This document shows, in pieces, positions 1-5,709 of a stretch of 6,351 nucleotides of DNA. The stretch covers positions 1-6,351 of the forward strand of contig CALGTJ010000294.1 of NCBI GenBank assembly GCA_937901435.1, in the 5' to 3' direction. Position 1 is the stretch's first letter. Each line of letters opens with the position of its first letter. Origin of the DNA: an uncultured Rhodobacter sp. Its GTDB lineage: Bacteria; Pseudomonadota; Alphaproteobacteria; Rhodobacterales; Rhodobacteraceae. The notes under the pieces are model-generated. The model saw only the letters and a program-made list of their open reading frames with translations, ran no database searches and was not told the DNA's origin. The position numbers were made by a program, and so were the translations under genes.

Positions 1-102
1 AACCAAACCCTCGCCTGAGACGCACACTCTCAAAATGGGGGGTGAGTAATTACGGTTTTCGGTTATTCTCTTTCGGCGTTCATCGACGCATCGGTTGCCA
101 AG

Positions 103-393
103 GTGCCCTCACGCAGCGCTGTCAGCCTGATCCTGAATAACACGGATTATGGAGACAATATTCTGACGCGGTCCATCAGACTTGATGAGACATCGCTGCC
201 GAAACTCTTTGCCGGGGTCGATAACACCGGTCCCGACGCAGGCGCGCCGATCCGTGTCAGTTTCGAAGAGTACAAAGACGGAAGATTTCTGCCAGTGCTT
301 GCGGCTGCCGTGAACTTCCAGTACCCCTTTGACGACGACAGCGAGTTGAAGAAATTCGAGAGCTGCCTGATAAAGCATTTTGTTCAGGAATAA
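103..393 (+). CDS. Unrecognised small protein; start uncertain
   Basis: I do not recognise this protein and assign no function. From the GTG at 103 it would be 96 residues. It is mildly acidic with no obvious membrane segment or signal peptide, and it ends in a charged region with a DDDSELKKFE stretch. The frame is already open from 46, after a TGA at 43-45, and the upstream codons read plausibly as protein (ITVFGYSLSAFIDASVAKV). The real N-terminus may therefore lie further upstream, but no ATG, GTG or TTG exists in frame between 46 and 102. A G-rich SD-like stretch sits at 37-46, just before ATT (49) and ACG (52) codons. The gene could use a rare start, or be the remnant of a longer gene. 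It converges on the moaD-like gene, with a palindrome between them. An antisense frame at 109-378 is also open, but its composition looks less protein-like. Confidence 0.5.
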   Translation: MPSRSAVSLILNNTDYGDNILTRSIRLDETSLPKLFAGVDNTGPDAGAPIRVSFEEYKDGRFLPVLAAAVNFQYPFDDDSELKKFESCLIKHFVQE

Positions 394-443
394 TCGCGGC
401 TCGAACCCTTACTGCGTTTCGCGTTTTACTTGAGGCATCAGGT

Positions 444-491
444 ATCACCTAACGCGCCCAAAATCTATGATTTCAGGCAGCGTTAGGTGGT
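444..491. repeat. Long imperfect palindrome between convergent genes
   Basis: The arms CACCTAACGC (446-455) and GCGTTAGGTG (480-489) are perfect inverted repeats, extended outward by a T-G and an A-T pair. Inward, GCC (456-458) pairs with GGC (476-478) leaving A479 bulged. After a two-by-two mismatch, AAATC (461-465) pairs with GATTT (469-473) around a TAT loop. The element lies 50 nt after the stop of the upstream small gene and about 80 nt beyond the stop of the convergent moaD-like gene. There is no T-tract on either side, so a classical intrinsic terminator is not supported, although a bidirectional 3'-end role is possible. The outer arms also match the integron attC core consensus, as discussed in the findings. 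The rest of the 394-572 gap holds only a weak hairpin, GCGTC (526-530) with GACGC (537-541). Confidence 0.75.
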
Positions 492-572
492 TCAGGTTAA
501 ACTTGAATTGCTTTTGGCCTACATTGCGTCACTCCGGACGCTCCCGAATGGCCCGACTGCCCCACGCCTGTC

Positions 573-830
573 CTATCCGCCCTTGATCCTTTGCAGCAGA
601 TAGATCTCGTTCTCTTCACTGACCTCTTCGGTCAGGCCATAGGCATAGATCTTGCCGTCAATCGAGACGGACACACCCGCCTCGACGGCATCTTCAAGGC
701 CGGGATATTCGGTGACCAAGGCGGTCAGCATCTGGCCCACGTTTGACGCGCGCACCTCGACGGCTTCCTGCCCATCCGCGAACGAGCGCAGGCCGGACCA
801 GAGATGCACTTTCACAAGCGGTTTATACAT
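573..830 (-). CDS. MoaD/ThiS-family sulfur carrier protein
   Basis: This 85-residue protein has the size and pattern of the MoaD/ThiS ubiquitin-like fold. It has an N-terminal beta strand (VKVHLWSGLRSFADG), a central helix region (NVGQMLTALVTEYPGLEDAV), a second strand around VSVSIDGKIY, and a C-terminal EIYLLQRIKGG. The Gly-Gly is immediately followed by the TAG stop. In this family the terminal glycine is adenylated by an MoeB/ThiF-type enzyme and converted to a thiocarboxylate, which donates sulfur; for MoaD this goes through MoaE to form the molybdopterin dithiolene. It is the last gene of the molybdenum hydroxylase operon, 203 nt after the catalytic subunit, which favours a cofactor role over thiamine synthesis. 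No moaE or activating enzyme is visible in the window. The ATG at 830 fits the family length. It lacks a strong Shine-Dalgarno: the only G-rich stretch lies in the 3' arm of a hairpin upstream. A MoaD paralogue dedicated to this enzyme is an inference. Confidence 0.85.
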   Translation of the reverse strand: MYKPLVKVHLWSGLRSFADGQEAVEVRASNVGQMLTALVTEYPGLEDAVEAGVSVSIDGKIYAYGLTEEVSEENEIYLLQRIKGG

Positions 831-840
831 GAGTAAAGTC

Positions 841-861
841 GCCCCGGTCTTGCCCCGGGGC
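841..861. repeat. GC-rich hairpin before the moaD-like start
   Basis: GCCCCGG (841-847) and CCGGGGC (855-861) form a 7-bp all-G/C stem around a 7-nt loop. On the minus strand the 3' arm ends 10 nt before the moaD-like ATG and contains its only SD-like G-run. On the plus strand the hairpin is followed by CTCCGTTTT, a weak terminator-like tail, but no credible plus-strand gene lies upstream. Short CCCCGG-type palindromes are frequent intergenic elements in alphaproteobacterial genomes, so it may be a dispersed repeat rather than a dedicated regulator. Confidence 0.6.
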
Positions 862-873
862 CTCCGTTTTCAG

Positions 874-1033
874 ATCGCGCAAAGTCACCCGAAAACCGGT
901 ACCCACTTTTCGGTTTGCGCTTGGATCATCGCGCAAAGTCACCCGAAAACCGGTACCCACTTTTCGGTTTGCGCTTGGATCATCGCGCAAAGTCACCCGA
1001 AAACCGGTACCCACTTTTCGGTTTGCGCTTGGA
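874..1033. repeat. Three tandem 54-bp palindromic (REP-like) units
   Basis: Copies occupy 874-927, 928-981 and 982-1033; the last lacks two terminal bases. I see no mismatch between them. Each unit can fold. In copy 1, GCGCAAA (877-883) pairs with TTTGCGC (914-920) and CCGAAAA (889-895) pairs with TTTTCGG (907-913). This gives 14 bp interrupted by a five-base bulge (GTCAC), with an 11-nt loop containing GGTACC. The core CCGAAAACCGG...CCCACTTTTCGG resembles palindromic intergenic elements widespread in Rhizobiales and Rhodobacterales. The tract begins at the base after the catalytic-subunit stop codon and lies inside the presumed operon transcript. Because 54 is a multiple of three, several frames stay open through it and give spurious 18-residue peptide repeats. 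The perfect identity suggests recent tandem expansion. Confidence 0.95.
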
Positions 1034-3274
1034 CTACTTCGGCTCCAGTGCCTCAAGGATGCGCGGCGGTGACATGGGCAGTTCTGTCAGGCGCACCCCG
1101 ACCGCATTGGACACCGCATTGGCAATCGCGGCCAGCGGCGGGCAGATTGACGTCTCGCCCACACCGCGCACGCCGTAGGGGTGGCCGGGGTTGGGCACTT
1201 CGACGATCACCGTGTCGATCATCGGCAGGTCAGAGGCCACGGGAATGCGATAGTCCAGAAAGCCCGCGTTTTGCAGACGGCCATCCTCGCCATAGATATA
1301 TTCCTCGTTCAGCGCCCAGCCAATGCCCTGCGCCGCTCCGCCCTGAAACTGCCCCTCGACGTAGGTCGGGTGGATCGCCTTGCCTGCGTCCTGCACAACG
1401 GTGTAGCGCACAACTTTGGTCGATCCGGTTTCCTGATCAACCTCGGCATCGACGATATGCGTGGCAAAGGACACGCCAGCGCCCTCTGGTGTCGCCTCGT
1501 AATGGCCCACGATTGGCCCGCCCGTTGCGCCCATGTTCTTGGTCAAAGCCTTCAAAGGCAACGGCTCGAAATCGCCCGCGTTTGGCCCGGATGGCACGGC
1601 ACAGCCGTCAATCCAGCTTACCGCATCTTCATCGATGCCCCATTTCGCCGCCGCGCGTTTGCACAGCTTGCGGATGGTGTCGCGTGCGGCCTCGATGGTG
1701 GCCAGACCCGTCGCATAGGTGACCCGAGAGCCGTGGCTGATCTCGTTATAGCCCAGCGTGGCCGTGTCCGCGATGGTGGTGCGCACGTCATCATAGGCGA
1801 TGCCCAGTTCCTCGGCCGCCATCATGCACATGGACGCGCGCGACCCTCCGATATCAGGTGTGCCGACCGACAAGGCCGCCGTTCCGTCCTCTGACATGGC
1901 CAAGGACACAGCCGTCTCGCCGCCGTGGTTGAACCAGAAACCACAGGACACACCGCGCCCCTGACCCGGTTTCAACGGGGCCGCGTAATGCGGATGATCG
2001 CGCGCGGCCTCCAGCGTTTCCACCAGCCCGATGCGGTCCCATTTCGGGCCAAACGAGGCCTTGGTGCCCTCTTTCGAGGCATTCATCAGCCGCACTTCGA
2101 TGGGATCCAGCCCCAGTTTGTTGCACAGCTCGTCAATGACGGATTCTACCGCAAAGGCCGCCATAGGAGAGCCCGGCGCGCGGTAGGCGGCCTGTTTCGG
2201 GCGGTTGGCGATGACGTCATAGCCAATTTGTTTCACGTTTTCCAACGCATAGGGCGCAAAGGCGCACATGGCGGTGAATTCCATAGGCGCGCCCGGAAAC
2301 GCGCCGCCTTGCAGACGGAACACACCGGACGCTGCGGTGATCTTGCCCGCTTTGGTCATGCCGATCTTGACGTCGATCGAGGTGGACGAGGTCGGCCCGG
2401 TCGCGCGAAAACATTCAGAGCGGGTCATCACCAGCTTGACCGGGCGGTTCGATTTCTTGGCCAGCGCCAGCGCGACGGGTTCGATGAACACCGCCGTCTT
2501 GCCACCAAATCCACCGCCGATCTCGGACGCCGTCACGCGGATCTGGCTGGTCTCGGTCCCCAGCAGCGCGGCGCAGACCTTGGCCACGTTGAAATGCCCC
2601 TGCGTACAGCACCAGACCTCGCCCTTGCCGTCATTGCCAAGCTGGGCCAGACAGGCGTGGGGTTCGATATAGCCCTGATGCGTCGCCTCTGTTCTAAAGC
2701 TGTCCTCGACCACCAGATCAGCAGCGGCAAAGCCTGCGTCGACGTCGCCATGCCCGCTTTCGTGATAGCGCGCCACATTGGGGTGCAGGCCCTCGGGAAC
2801 CGACCCATCCGCCACGTCAGCGCGGATCACAGGCGCGTCCGATGCCATCGCCTTGTCCACATCCGTCACATGCGGCAGAATTTCGTAGTCGACCACAACG
2901 GCCTTGGCCGCATCGCGCGCCGCCAGCGCCGAGGTCGCGGCAATGGCCGCCACCGCGTGACCGTCATACAAAGCCGTGTCGCCCGCCATGACGTTTTCGA
3001 GGATGTTCCACTCTTCGCCCTCAAGCCCCGTGGCGAAATCGGCGCGGGTGACAATCGCCTTCACGCCCTTCATTCCTTCCGCCTTGGAGGTGTCGATCTT
3101 GACGATCTTTGCATGCGCATGGGGCGAGCGGATGATCACCGCGTGCAGCATGCCGGGCGCTGTCACATCCGCGCCGAACTTTGCCTTGCCGGTGACCTTG
3201 TCGATGCCATCGGGACGGTTCGGGCGGGTGCCAACGATCTTGAACTCGGGGGTTTTCGTTGCGTCAAAAGCCAT
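1034..3274 (-). CDS. Xanthine dehydrogenase-family Mo-hydroxylase, large subunit
   Basis: This 746-residue protein is the catalytic, molybdopterin-cytosine-dinucleotide-type subunit, near the usual 750-800 residues. The N-terminal a/b hammerhead domain covers about residues 25-135 (KVTGKAKFGADV, SPHAHAKI). The first cofactor domain follows, with QGYIEPH at 200-206, GGGFGGK at 253-259 and the active-site loop AYRAPG at 363-368. The second includes GTPDIGG at 471-477, GQFQGGAAQGIGWALNEE from 641, and GVGE at 704-707, whose Glu707 matches the catalytic base of the family. Family enzymes hydroxylate a carbon centre using water and pass electrons to the 2Fe-2S subunit. The loop lacks the AYxCSFR signature of form I CO dehydrogenase, so a CoxL call is unsupported and the substrate is unknown. 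The ATG shares one base with the small-subunit stop (TGATG) and has GGGAGG 7 nt upstream. The TAG stop directly abuts the repeat array. Confidence 0.95.
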   Translation of the reverse strand: MAFDATKTPEFKIVGTRPNRPDGIDKVTGKAKFGADVTAPGMLHAVIIRSPHAHAKIVKIDTSKAEGMKGVKAIVTRADFATGLEGEEWNILENVMAGDTALYDGHAVAAIAATSALAARDAAKAVVVDYEILPHVTDVDKAMASDAPVIRADVADGSVPEGLHPNVARYHESGHGDVDAGFAAADLVVEDSFRTEATHQGYIEPHACLAQLGNDGKGEVWCCTQGHFNVAKVCAALLGTETSQIRVTASEIGGGFGGKTAVFIEPVALALAKKSNRPVKLVMTRSECFRATGPTSSTSIDVKIGMTKAGKITAASGVFRLQGGAFPGAPMEFTAMCAFAPYALENVKQIGYDVIANRPKQAAYRAPGSPMAAFAVESVIDELCNKLGLDPIEVRLMNASKEGTKASFGPKWDRIGLVETLEAARDHPHYAAPLKPGQGRGVSCGFWFNHGGETAVSLAMSEDGTAALSVGTPDIGGSRASMCMMAAEELGIAYDDVRTTIADTATLGYNEISHGSRVTYATGLATIEAARDTIRKLCKRAAAKWGIDEDAVSWIDGCAVPSGPNAGDFEPLPLKALTKNMGATGGPIVGHYEATPEGAGVSFATHIVDAEVDQETGSTKVVRYTVVQDAGKAIHPTYVEGQFQGGAAQGIGWALNEEYIYGEDGRLQNAGFLDYRIPVASDLPMIDTVIVEVPNPGHPYGVRGVGETSICPPLAAIANAVSNAVGVRLTELPMSPPRILEALEPK

Positions 3275-3747
3275 CAGGAAGCCTCCCTCATGTCGGCAGC
3301 CGTATCCATCACGGCGCGGATGATTTTGTCATAGCCAGTACAGCGGCAGAGGTTCCCTGCCAGCCAATAGCGCACCTCGGTCTCTGTCGGATTGGGGTTC
3401 TTTTCCAGCAGGGACTTGGTCGCGACCAGAATGCCCGGCGTGCAGATACCACATTGCAAGGCCGCGTATTCAATGAACTTTTTCTGCAAAGGGTGCAGGT
3501 CTTCGTCCGTGGCGATGCCTTCAACGGTGCCTATGTCACGCCCCTCTGCCTCGACGCCCAGCATCAGGCAGGAACAGATCGGACGGCCATCGACAGTCAC
3601 AGTGCAGGACCCGCAATCGCCCGTGCCGCAGCCCTCTTTTGCCCCGGTCAGGCCAAGGCGGTCGCGCAACACGTCCAGCATGGTTTCACGCGGGTCACAG
3701 ACGAATTCAACCTCGTCGCCATTCACAGTTGTCGTTACGTGGATCAT
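3274..3747 (-). CDS. [2Fe-2S] small subunit of Mo-hydroxylase
   Basis: This 157-residue protein is the typical size of the CoxS/XdhA-type iron-sulfur subunit, which relays electrons from the Mo centre to FAD. The N-terminal plant-ferredoxin-like domain binds one cluster through Cys40, Cys45, Cys48 (GCGTGDCGSC) and Cys60. The C-terminal helical domain binds the second through Cys99 and Cys102 (QCGICTPG) and Cys134 and Cys136 (NLCRCTGY). All eight expected cysteines are present, so both clusters should assemble. There is no signal peptide, so the complex is probably cytoplasmic. The ATG at 3747 overlaps the medium-subunit stop by four bases (ATGA), and the stop shares one base with the large-subunit start. 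The order medium-small-large matches that of coxMSL operons, though the large subunit is not a canonical CoxL. Confidence 0.97.
   Translation of the reverse strand: MIHVTTTVNGDEVEFVCDPRETMLDVLRDRLGLTGAKEGCGTGDCGSCTVTVDGRPICSCLMLGVEAEGRDIGTVEGIATDEDLHPLQKKFIEYAALQCGICTPGILVATKSLLEKNPNPTETEVRYWLAGNLCRCTGYDKIIRAVMDTAADMREAS
3282..3287 (-). promoter_or_regulatory. Ribosome binding site for the large subunit
   Basis: GGGAGG on the minus strand lies 7 nt before the ATG at 3274, inside the last codons of the small-subunit gene. It supports this start and, with the TGATG junction, suggests translational coupling. Confidence 0.8.
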
Positions 3748-4607
3748 TGTGCCCCTCCGGCCCGGTCATAGGCAATTTTGGCGGCGCGCTTGGCCAGCAC
3801 GCCTGCCACATGGGTGCGGAACTTGATCGTGCCGCGCTTGTCGGTGATCGGCTTGCACGCGGCCTCTGCCGCCTTGCCCAGCGCGTCCAGTGCCGCCTCG
3901 TCCAGCGTCGAGCCAACCAGCGCGGCCGCCGCATCCGCCACCAGCAGCGCGGTGGGCGCAACCGCCCCCAAAGCCACACGCGCCGCAGTGATCGTGTCGC
4001 CGTCGCGGGTCAGACAAACCGCACAGCCCACCACAGCGATGTCCATCTCTGTACGTGGAATAAAGCGCAAATACGCATCGCCCGTGTTTGCACCAGAGGC
4101 AGGCAGATTGACGCCCGTCACCACTTCGCCCTTTGTCAGCGAGGTCTTGCCGGGGCTGACCGGGATATCCTCGACCGCGATCTCGCGCGTGCCTTTCGGC
4201 CCAACAACCGACACGCTCGCCCCCGCCGCCATCATCGCAGGCACGCTATCTGCCGCAGGCGAGCCATTGCACAGGTTGCCAGCTAGGGTACAGCGTCCCT
4301 GCACCTGCGTCGAGCCGATCAGATCCGCCGCTTCGACCACACCGGGCCAGGCCGCGCTCAGTCCCGCATGTTCATGCATCGCCGCACTGGAAACCGCAGG
4401 CCCGATATGCCACGACCCATCTGCGTTCTGCATGATGGCATCCGCACCCACGATCCGTTTGATGTCGATCAGATCATCCGGCGTCACCATGTCAGAGCGC
4501 AGCTGCACCAGCACATCCGTGCCACCCGCCAAAAAGCGTGTCACGCCCGTCGCACTGGCCGCGATTGCCGCTGCATCCTCGAAATTCTCAGGGGTATGAT
4601 AGCGCAT
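3744..4607 (-). CDS. FAD-binding medium subunit of Mo-hydroxylase
   Basis: From the ATG at 4607 this is a 287-residue CoxM/XdhB-like flavoprotein, which takes electrons from the 2Fe-2S clusters and passes them to the final acceptor. The N-terminus MRYHTPENFEDA is typical of the family. FAD-binding signatures are LAGGTDVLVQLR (26-37) and STQVQGRCTLAGNLCNGSPAAD (99-120), where TLAGNL stands for the usual T(I/L)GGNL. The C-terminal third matches the CO dehydrogenase flavoprotein C-terminal domain (RTEMDIAVVGCAV, VALGAVAPTALLV). The frame stays open to an ATG at 4697, but the extra 30 residues do not resemble the family. GGAGG at 4612-4616 lies just before 4607, so I choose the shorter start. This is the first gene of the minus-strand operon and overlaps the small subunit by ATGA. 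Confidence 0.95.
   Translation of the reverse strand: MRYHTPENFEDAAAIAASATGVTRFLAGGTDVLVQLRSDMVTPDDLIDIKRIVGADAIMQNADGSWHIGPAVSSAAMHEHAGLSAAWPGVVEAADLIGSTQVQGRCTLAGNLCNGSPAADSVPAMMAAGASVSVVGPKGTREIAVEDIPVSPGKTSLTKGEVVTGVNLPASGANTGDAYLRFIPRTEMDIAVVGCAVCLTRDGDTITAARVALGAVAPTALLVADAAAALVGSTLDEAALDALGKAAEAACKPITDKRGTIKFRTHVAGVLAKRAAKIAYDRAGGAQ
3752..3758 (-). promoter_or_regulatory. Ribosome binding site for the small subunit
   Basis: GGAGGGG on the minus strand sits 4 nt (6 nt from the GGAGG core) before the ATG at 3747. It lies inside the end of the medium-subunit gene and fixes the small-subunit start. Confidence 0.8.
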
Positions 4608-4611
4608 ATGT

Positions 4612-4616
4612 CCTCC
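4612..4616 (-). promoter_or_regulatory. Ribosome binding site for the medium subunit
   Basis: GGAGG on the minus strand lies 4 nt before the ATG at 4607. It decides the start in favour of MRYHTPENF rather than the longer frame beginning at 4697. Confidence 0.75.
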
Positions 4617-4718
4617 GCCATTTGGCAAAGCAGTCAAAGCTGGTCTTTGCATTCCTGTATGGGGCCTATGGTTGACAAAATACCCAAGCCCGCACAACCC
4701 CGAAACGCTTTATTCCAT

Positions 4719-4747
4719 GGATCGGCGGGGGATCGGCGGGACGATCC
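4719..4747. repeat. Tandem 11-bp repeat plus inverted half
   Basis: GGATCGGCGGG occurs twice back to back (4719-4729 and 4730-4740). The second copy's GGATCG (4730-4735) can pair with CGATCC (4742-4747) across six bases. It sits near the middle of the divergent intergenic region, which makes it a candidate regulator-binding site or a slippage product. Nothing in the sequence decides between these. Confidence 0.7.
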
Positions 4748-4887
4748 GGGGGCGACGCCGCTGAACCCTTGCAGTTTGCCATGACCGACGTGACAGAAAT
4801 GATATGCGCAATCTCAGAGATTCCCATGTCAACCACGCAACAGCCTGATATACCACCTCCAAATCGGATCACAGGCGGGGCGAGCAC

Positions 4888-5676
4888 ATGAAGTGGCAGG
4901 ACAAGACAGAGACCGCGCTGCGGATCGCCAAAGACGCAGGCGCACTGGCGTTGGACTATTTCCACAAGCTTGACACGCTGCGCATCGACCAAAAGGGCCA
5001 TCAGGACTTTGTGACAGAGGCCGACCGCACCGTCGAACTGACCATGCGTGCCGCCCTCGGCGCCGCCTTTCCCGAGGATACCATCGTGGGCGAAGAACAC
5101 GCGCCCCACCCCGGCACATCCGGGTTCACATGGGTGATAGACCCCATCGACGGCACCGCAAATTTCATCAATGCCATCCCGCTGTGGTGCGTCATCCTTG
5201 CCGGTGTTTATAAGGGCAAGACACGGATTGGCATCATCTATGACCCAGTCCATGATGAGGCGTTCGTCGCCACCCGCGGTGGAGGTGCAACACTGAATGG
5301 TGCGCCAATGCAGGTGGCCAAGGGCAAAGGCATCGGCGAGGGCACCATCGGAATCGGCTCCAACGGGCGGAAACGGCCCGAAAGTTTCATGCGCGCCGTG
5401 CAGGGGCTGACCGCCGAGGGCGGCGTTATGGTGCGCAACGCCTCGGGTGGGCTCTCGCTTGCCTATACGGCCGCCGGGCGGTTTCTGGGCTATATCGAGG
5501 ACCACATGAACGCATGGGACTGCCTTGCAGGCCAGCTTTTGATCCAAGAGGCAGGCGGGCGCATCGAAGAGCAGGACGCAGATGACATGATCGCTGTCGG
5601 CGGGCGTGTGGTGGTCGGCGCGCCTGAGGTCTTTGACGATCTGCTGCGCATTGCCAAGGCCGCCTTTCCCTCTTGA
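4888..5676 (+). CDS. Inositol monophosphatase-family phosphatase
   Basis: This 262-residue protein has the full signature set of the Mg2+-dependent, lithium-sensitive phosphatase superfamily (SuhB/IMPase, CysQ, HisN-type). DFVTEADR lies at 40-47, GEE at 68-70 and motif A, WVIDPIDGTANF, at 82-93 with metal ligands Asp85 and Asp88. Motif B is WDCLAGQLLIQEAGG at 210-224 with Asp211. Length is normal and there is no signal peptide. The family hydrolyses phosphate monoesters, including inositol-1-phosphate, histidinol phosphate and 3'-phosphoadenosine 5'-phosphate. Sequence reading alone does not pick the substrate. The ATG at 4888 follows a moderate G-rich stretch (GGCGGGGCGAG), and the start agrees with the family N-terminus. 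It is divergent from the hydroxylase operon and 33 nt upstream of the enolase-superfamily gene, with which it is probably co-transcribed. Confidence 0.95.
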   Translation: MKWQDKTETALRIAKDAGALALDYFHKLDTLRIDQKGHQDFVTEADRTVELTMRAALGAAFPEDTIVGEEHAPHPGTSGFTWVIDPIDGTANFINAIPLWCVILAGVYKGKTRIGIIYDPVHDEAFVATRGGGATLNGAPMQVAKGKGIGEGTIGIGSNGRKRPESFMRAVQGLTAEGGVMVRNASGGLSLAYTAAGRFLGYIEDHMNAWDCLAGQLLIQEAGGRIEEQDADDMIAVGGRVVVGAPEVFDDLLRIAKAAFPS

Positions 5677-5709
5677 CGGCGGCCCGACAGATTGCTCTGA
5701 CTTGCGGCC

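Larger units (their letters stand above)
4608..4887. promoter_or_regulatory. Divergent intergenic region, probable promoters
   Basis: This 280-nt region separates the minus-strand hydroxylase operon from the plus-strand phosphatase pair, so it should carry both promoters and any shared operator. An inverted repeat GCAAAG (4625-4630) with CTTTGC (4645-4650), 14 nt apart, sits close upstream of the medium subunit. A plus-strand TTGACA occurs at 4672-4677 without a convincing -10 at normal spacing. TTGCCA (4776-4781) with TGATAT (4800-4805), 18 nt apart, is a weak plus-strand promoter candidate. A tandem 11-bp repeat lies at 4719-4740. I cannot place either promoter with confidence. Confidence 0.5.

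Noticed and set aside
841..870. An intrinsic terminator on the plus strand (GC stem then CTCCGTTTT).
   Set aside because: No real plus-strand gene lies just upstream to be terminated, and the T-run is short and separated from the stem. It is kept only as a hairpin.
874..1033. A CRISPR array.
   Set aside because: The copies are directly adjacent, with no unique spacers and a self-complementary 54-bp unit. This is a tandem palindromic repeat.
823..1056. A minus-strand frame with a triple 18-residue repeat (SANRKVGTGFRVTLRD), and plus-strand equivalents.
   Set aside because: The peptide repeat is only the translation of the 54-bp palindromic DNA element, whose length is a multiple of three. 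It is not a credible repeat protein.
1925..3334. A 469-residue plus-strand open frame, with several more at 1181-1894 and 652-1722.
   Set aside because: They lie antisense to the clearly conserved Mo-hydroxylase large subunit. Their Arg/His-rich composition is typical of antisense frames in GC-rich DNA, and no family motif is visible.
1034..4607. Annotation as aerobic CO dehydrogenase coxMSL.
   Set aside because: The gene order fits, but the large subunit has AYRAPG rather than AYxCSFR and so lacks the copper-binding cysteine of form I CO dehydrogenase.
4608..4697. An N-terminal extension of the FAD subunit from an ATG at 4697.
   Set aside because: The added 30 residues do not match the family N-terminus. 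A good Shine-Dalgarno precedes the ATG at 4607, where MRYHTPENF begins.
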